Source: Adineta ricciae (Eukaryota > Rotifera > Eurotatoria > Adinetida > Adinetidae). From it: DNA of 64,000 nucleotides. Of the stretch, positions 60,612-64,000 are shown piece by piece. The stretch's first letter is position 1, and each line of letters begins with the position of its first letter. The notes beneath the pieces are model-generated. The model was not told the DNA's origin, ran no database searches, and worked only from the letters and a program-made list of their open reading frames with translations. A program made the position numbers and the translations under genes. The stretch is taken from positions 1 to 64,000 of the forward strand of contig CAJNOJ010000056.1 in the NCBI GenBank assembly GCA_905250025.1. The letters run 5' to 3'.

Positions 60612-61607
60612 TCAGTCTTTGAGATATGGGATGATGTTGTCAATGAACCATTGATCCGTAAATTGTAAATGATCAGTATCTGATTCAAGGAATTTGATAC
60701 GCGATTGCTCATCCATCGTTTTCAAACCTAATAAATCTTTGGAATAAAGAGAACTTTCCCGTAATGGAATAATTTTTGATGTATCTTTTTCTTCGTAAAA
60801 ACCAAAATGTTCACTTTCGTGTGGCGTTACCATTGTATCACGTAGAAATTTCACCAGAATTAAATTACGTATTTTCAATAAATTCGTTTTGTATTGTTCG
60901 TTAAACGTTCTCTCTTGATTAATATCAGCTAAGAATACACTTGCTTTACGATAAGTTGTCTCCTTATGGGCTAAAGGAAAGAAGCTAACAGAAGAATGAA
61001 AGTAGAATTTTAACATACGATCGTGCCAGTATTCAGCTTGTACGAGATGATTTTGAACGAACGATTCATAAGCACCGAAACGTAACAGATCACGAATATA
61101 ATTACAGATCGTTTCATTATCACCAGGACACCGAGGAAAGCCAAAGACACCTTGATGTTGACCACCGATCGAGATTAAATTAAGCATCGGAGGTTCTGGA
61201 CAACGTTGCGCAACGGCTCGAAGGAATTGTCCACCTTGAGAAAACCTTTCCGGACAAAATCCTCGATAATTTTCACAGAAAATCAATATTTTTACTTACC
61301 CAATTGCATGATAACCTTGCGTAAGATTCTTATCAGCATTTAATAATTTACAAGCATAATCAATTTGATGATTAGCATTCATAAAAAATCCATTCGAAGT
61401 GTCTTCGACAATATTCGAACCGATTCGTAAGGATAGAACATATGGATCGGATAGTTGCTGCTTGAGTAGTTTGATTATCGAACCCAGACTTAGTGGATTA
61501 CAACAGCTATCACCCATACCATGCCATAAGACTATCGGAGGAGACCCAGCGCTTGTTACAGCATGAATTAAGTATAGAAGGATAGTGAGAAACGAAAACA
61601 TGTGCAT
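60612..61607 (-). CDS. PPT1: palmitoyl-protein thioesterase 1
   Basis: Lysosomal enzyme that removes fatty acyl groups from cysteines of proteins. Two exons with a 50-60 nt intron near 61245. Signal peptide MHMFSFLTILLYLIHAVTS, then [40 protein letters not shown], and ISIGGQHQGVFGFPRCPG. Catalytic triad by comparison with human PPT1: Ser in GFSQGG, Asp in VKFLRDTMV, His in DTDHLQFTDQWF; all three are present. The length, about 310 residues, equals the family. The Ser region crosses the exon junction (GG|G). The start lies about 18 nt after tttttttag. It diverges from AAMP over 519 bp. Confidence 0.94.
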
Positions 61608-62126
61608 AGACAGAGGTAATTTTACCTAAAAAAACCGTGAATAACATAAAAAACAAAATATGCGAAGAAATCATTCGAGCATATCGAAATTCAATCCTTA
61701 GAATCGAACGACGTCATGTTGTTTCGGACGTTATAAAATGAAAATTTTTATCTGATGATGACTTTCCTTTTTAACTATTCTCGAATGTTAATGGTTCAAT
61801 GTATATATTTCGAGAAGTTTCGGCGATGAAACAAGTGAGTGTCTATCAATGGTCGGAATGTTTATCTTTAATCAATGAATGATTGGTTTTTCGAGAGTTC
61901 CCCTTCATATATTCAAAATCATTTGACTGCGAAATAAGAATTGCTTCTCATTCTTTCTTTGGCCATTATAAACGAACTGACGAATATCAATTTCTATTAG
62001 TCAATTGCCACGCACCAATCAGATCATTCTATTCTTCTATATACTATATATATATGTTTGCAGCATCATCATCATCTGTTTGATTGTTGATTAGAACAGT
62101 ATTGTTTTCTTTTTTGCAGAAAAAAG
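61608..62126. other. divergent promoter region PPT1/AAMP
   Basis: A 519-bp region without a gene. It ends with tttttttgcag 8 nt before the AAMP ATG and begins with a possible acceptor for PPT1. A small (TA)n run near 62040. Confidence 0.5.
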
Positions 62127-64000
62127 ATGAAGGATAAAAATTCTCCTGAACGTCGTGCACATGCTGATTCAGACGACGATGAAAATATTCATATCGATGC
62201 CAATGATGCCTTCGAAATCATCGATGTTGATTCATCAGCAGAAAATCACTTAGATGCGTTGGATATCGATGATCCTATGGAAGATGAACATGGACAAGAA
62301 GAAGAAGAAGAAGAAGATGATTCGTTATTGAAACTTTCTCATCATAAACCAGACAGTTCAATCTTTACAGTATCAATCGATCCTCGAACACAAGCTCGTG
62401 TTTGTTCCGGTGGTGAAGACGATCGTTGTCTTGTTTGGCGTTTAGATACCGGTGAACTAATACATGAGTATCCGCCATTCGACGACAGTGTACATCAAGT
62501 ATGCTGGAGTTTCGATGGTAAATACTTATGTGCATGCGACATGCGTGGTCAAATCCGTTGTTGGACCGATAATGCTGACGGTATTCCGACAACTGAAGTT
62601 TGGTCCTTCCATACGGGTAACGATATTGAATTAATGCGCTTTCATCCCTCGGCACATGTTCTATTTGTTGGAACTAATGATTCACAATTATGGTTATTTA
62701 AAATTCCATCAGGAGAATACAAAATTATGCATGGTGGTGGTGATACAGAAATTACGACATTAGAAGTCCTTTCAAATGGTAAGACGAAACAATACTTATT
62801 TCGCTTTTTTTTCCTTCTCTCGTTACGACTAGTATACAGATGATTAAGAATGTGTCTACTCCTCAAGGATAATCTTCACTCGAATCTCGGGAGGAATCAA
62901 TAATTGAACAAGGAGATATTTATTAGTCGAATCGTAGATATACACACTCGTTGCCTTTCAAATACAGATCTTTCTGTGCTCGTCTGAATATCTTAGTTCG
63001 TCAATAATCTTATCTGTTTCTTACTAATGATGAAAGAGTTCTGTTTAATGACAGCAACACTTTTCCAACTATCTAACAATCGACAAATAGAAAACTTCAG
63101 AGAAACTACGTCATACCATATTTGTTCTGTGCTTTGATTAGCAATTCGTTGGATATACGTTTGTTATGTCTTCTTTTGCATTTGTAAATACTAATAAATA
63201 TGAATGAAAGTCTAATACATTCCAAGGTTAGATAACCATTCGATTTGGTTCTATTGAAAAATGAGTCGACGCGCGATGAACCAGAAAATTTCTAGATTAA
63301 TCGTCGAACAAGTTTGAATATGTTATCTTTTTCTCCCTCGGTAGCCGCTTTCGATATCATAACGTCTCCGAAGTCAACATATATACAATGTTATCATAAC
63401 TTTTTTTCTCCTACTCGCTCGCGCTTACTTCGCATGGGTCTTCTCGACGGGGATGTTCTGGACACAAGCAAACGCATCTTTCATCGATACTCTCGACACA
63501 CGTAAGTTTTGAAGTAGTTTAAAAACGAGAAAAGTCCGCCTAGAACATATGTTTAAGATATTGTAAGAAAAACTCACTTAATCATATTTGTTCCCTTAAG
63601 GAAGTAGTCTGAGATGAAATACATACATACACACACACACACACAAAAGAAAAACAAAAGTACCAGAGCAACTACTTAACGCCATCAATGTTGACCTTGT
63701 ATTAACAGACATTCAAGATATATATATGCATGTCGCAATAGACAAATCCGACAAGCATTGTTCTCTAGAACCTACGCGATTCCATGTTTAATAGAATTCT
63801 TGTTACATCATTAGTAGCGTAGTTCAAGTTGATCGAACACTTGATGTATTCGATTAACAATGTCATCAATCATCAACGGAATCGAATTATGCAGTTTTTC
63901 TTCGTACCATGATTATCTTGAAAATTCTTTTAGGTAAACAATGTATCAGTGGTTATGGCAATGGTCATATCAAACTGTGGGATTTGAAACAATGTTCAAT
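62127..64000 (+). CDS. AAMP: angio-associated migratory cell protein, 5' part
   Basis: WD40-repeat protein. In yeast the homologue Sqt1 is a chaperone for ribosomal protein uL16; in animals AAMP is linked to migration. Exon 1 (62127-62779) has an acidic N-terminus (EEEEEEDDSLLKL, EIIDVDSSAE) like AAMP, then WD repeats SSIFTVSIDPRTQARVCSGG with EDDRCLVWRLDTGELI, DSVHQVCWSFDGKYLCACDM, TTEVWSFHTGNDIELMRFHP and VLFVGTNDSQLWLFKIPSG. The second exon starts about 63934 and reads KQCISGYGNGHIKLWDLKQC (human RAVVGYEDGTIRIWDLKQG), continuing past the window end. The intron between (62780 to about 63933) is some 1.15 kb, large for this region; I see no nested gene in it. Confidence 0.9.
62780..63933. 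other. AAMP intron, 1.15 kb
   Basis: Starts gtaagacg and ends ttcttttag. AT-rich; a short CA microsatellite lies at 63621-63645. A 63-codon frame at 63314-63505 shows no domain. Confidence 0.6.
63621..63645. repeat. (CA)n microsatellite
   Basis: Two ATAC units followed by about nine AC units, inside the AAMP intron. Confidence 0.85.

Noticed and set aside
1-64000. tRNA, rRNA, CRISPR arrays, transposase or reverse transcriptase genes
   Set aside because: None recognised on reading either strand; the absence of tRNA could only be confirmed with a covariance-model scan.

Overview
The window looks like a gene-dense stretch of a small animal genome. Genes are packed a few hundred bases apart on both strands and are cut by many GT-AG introns of about 45-65 nt. 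The DNA is AT-rich, and many start codons sit a few bases after a polypyrimidine-AG site. The gene set is metazoan: SNAPC4, FBXO7, TRA2, CCDC33, NOL4, ATRX, SOBP, nicotinic receptor, ASB, C1q, PPT1, AAMP. A bdelloid rotifer fits best (compact genes, very short introns, spliced-leader-like 5' sites), but that is inference. I see no prokaryotic, viral or transposon genes and no CRISPR array. No tRNA or rRNA was noticed on reading, and no tRNA scan was possible.

Layout. 1-16 kb: SNAPC4 (partial, -), FBXO7 (-) diverging from TRA2 (+), CCDC33 (+), a RING/B-box gene (-), NDUFA6 (-), an E2 enzyme (-), a 2.1 kb gap with a GGATCC-rich degenerate repeat, and a short NOL4-type gene (-). 16.8-21.8 kb: METTL26 (+) and an ATRX-type SNF2 ATPase (+). 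22.8-32.8 kb: one ten-exon gene (-) for an unrecognised, mostly disordered protein of 1,831 residues. 33.7-37.7 kb: three small secretory-pathway genes (-): a single-pass orphan, a mannose-6-phosphate-receptor-homology protein, and a Ly6/uPAR protein hidden in short exons. 38.5-41 kb: an unrecognised disordered protein (+) with four Y-x-N motifs.

42.3-47.7 kb: TTC39 (+), with an SOBP homologue (-) inside one 2.1 kb intron. 48.4-57 kb: TMEM68 (+); a nicotinic receptor subunit (-) with a four-helix membrane protein gene inside an intron on the same strand; AFG1L (+); an ASB-type ankyrin/SOCS gene (+). 57-64 kb: a JHY-like gene (+), a C1q/collagen gene (+), PPT1 (-), and the 5' part of AAMP (+), cut by the window end.

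Most genes are unrelated housekeeping or signalling genes. I see no operon and no obvious new multi-gene system. The most unusual structural points are the two nested genes, two clusters of degenerate palindromic repeats, an E2 with Ser in place of the catalytic Asn, and two large proteins I cannot place. Exon models were read by eye from splice sites and reading frame. Where I summed exon lengths (for example 5,496 nt for the large orphan, 876 for NOL4, 387 for Ly6) they are divisible by three.
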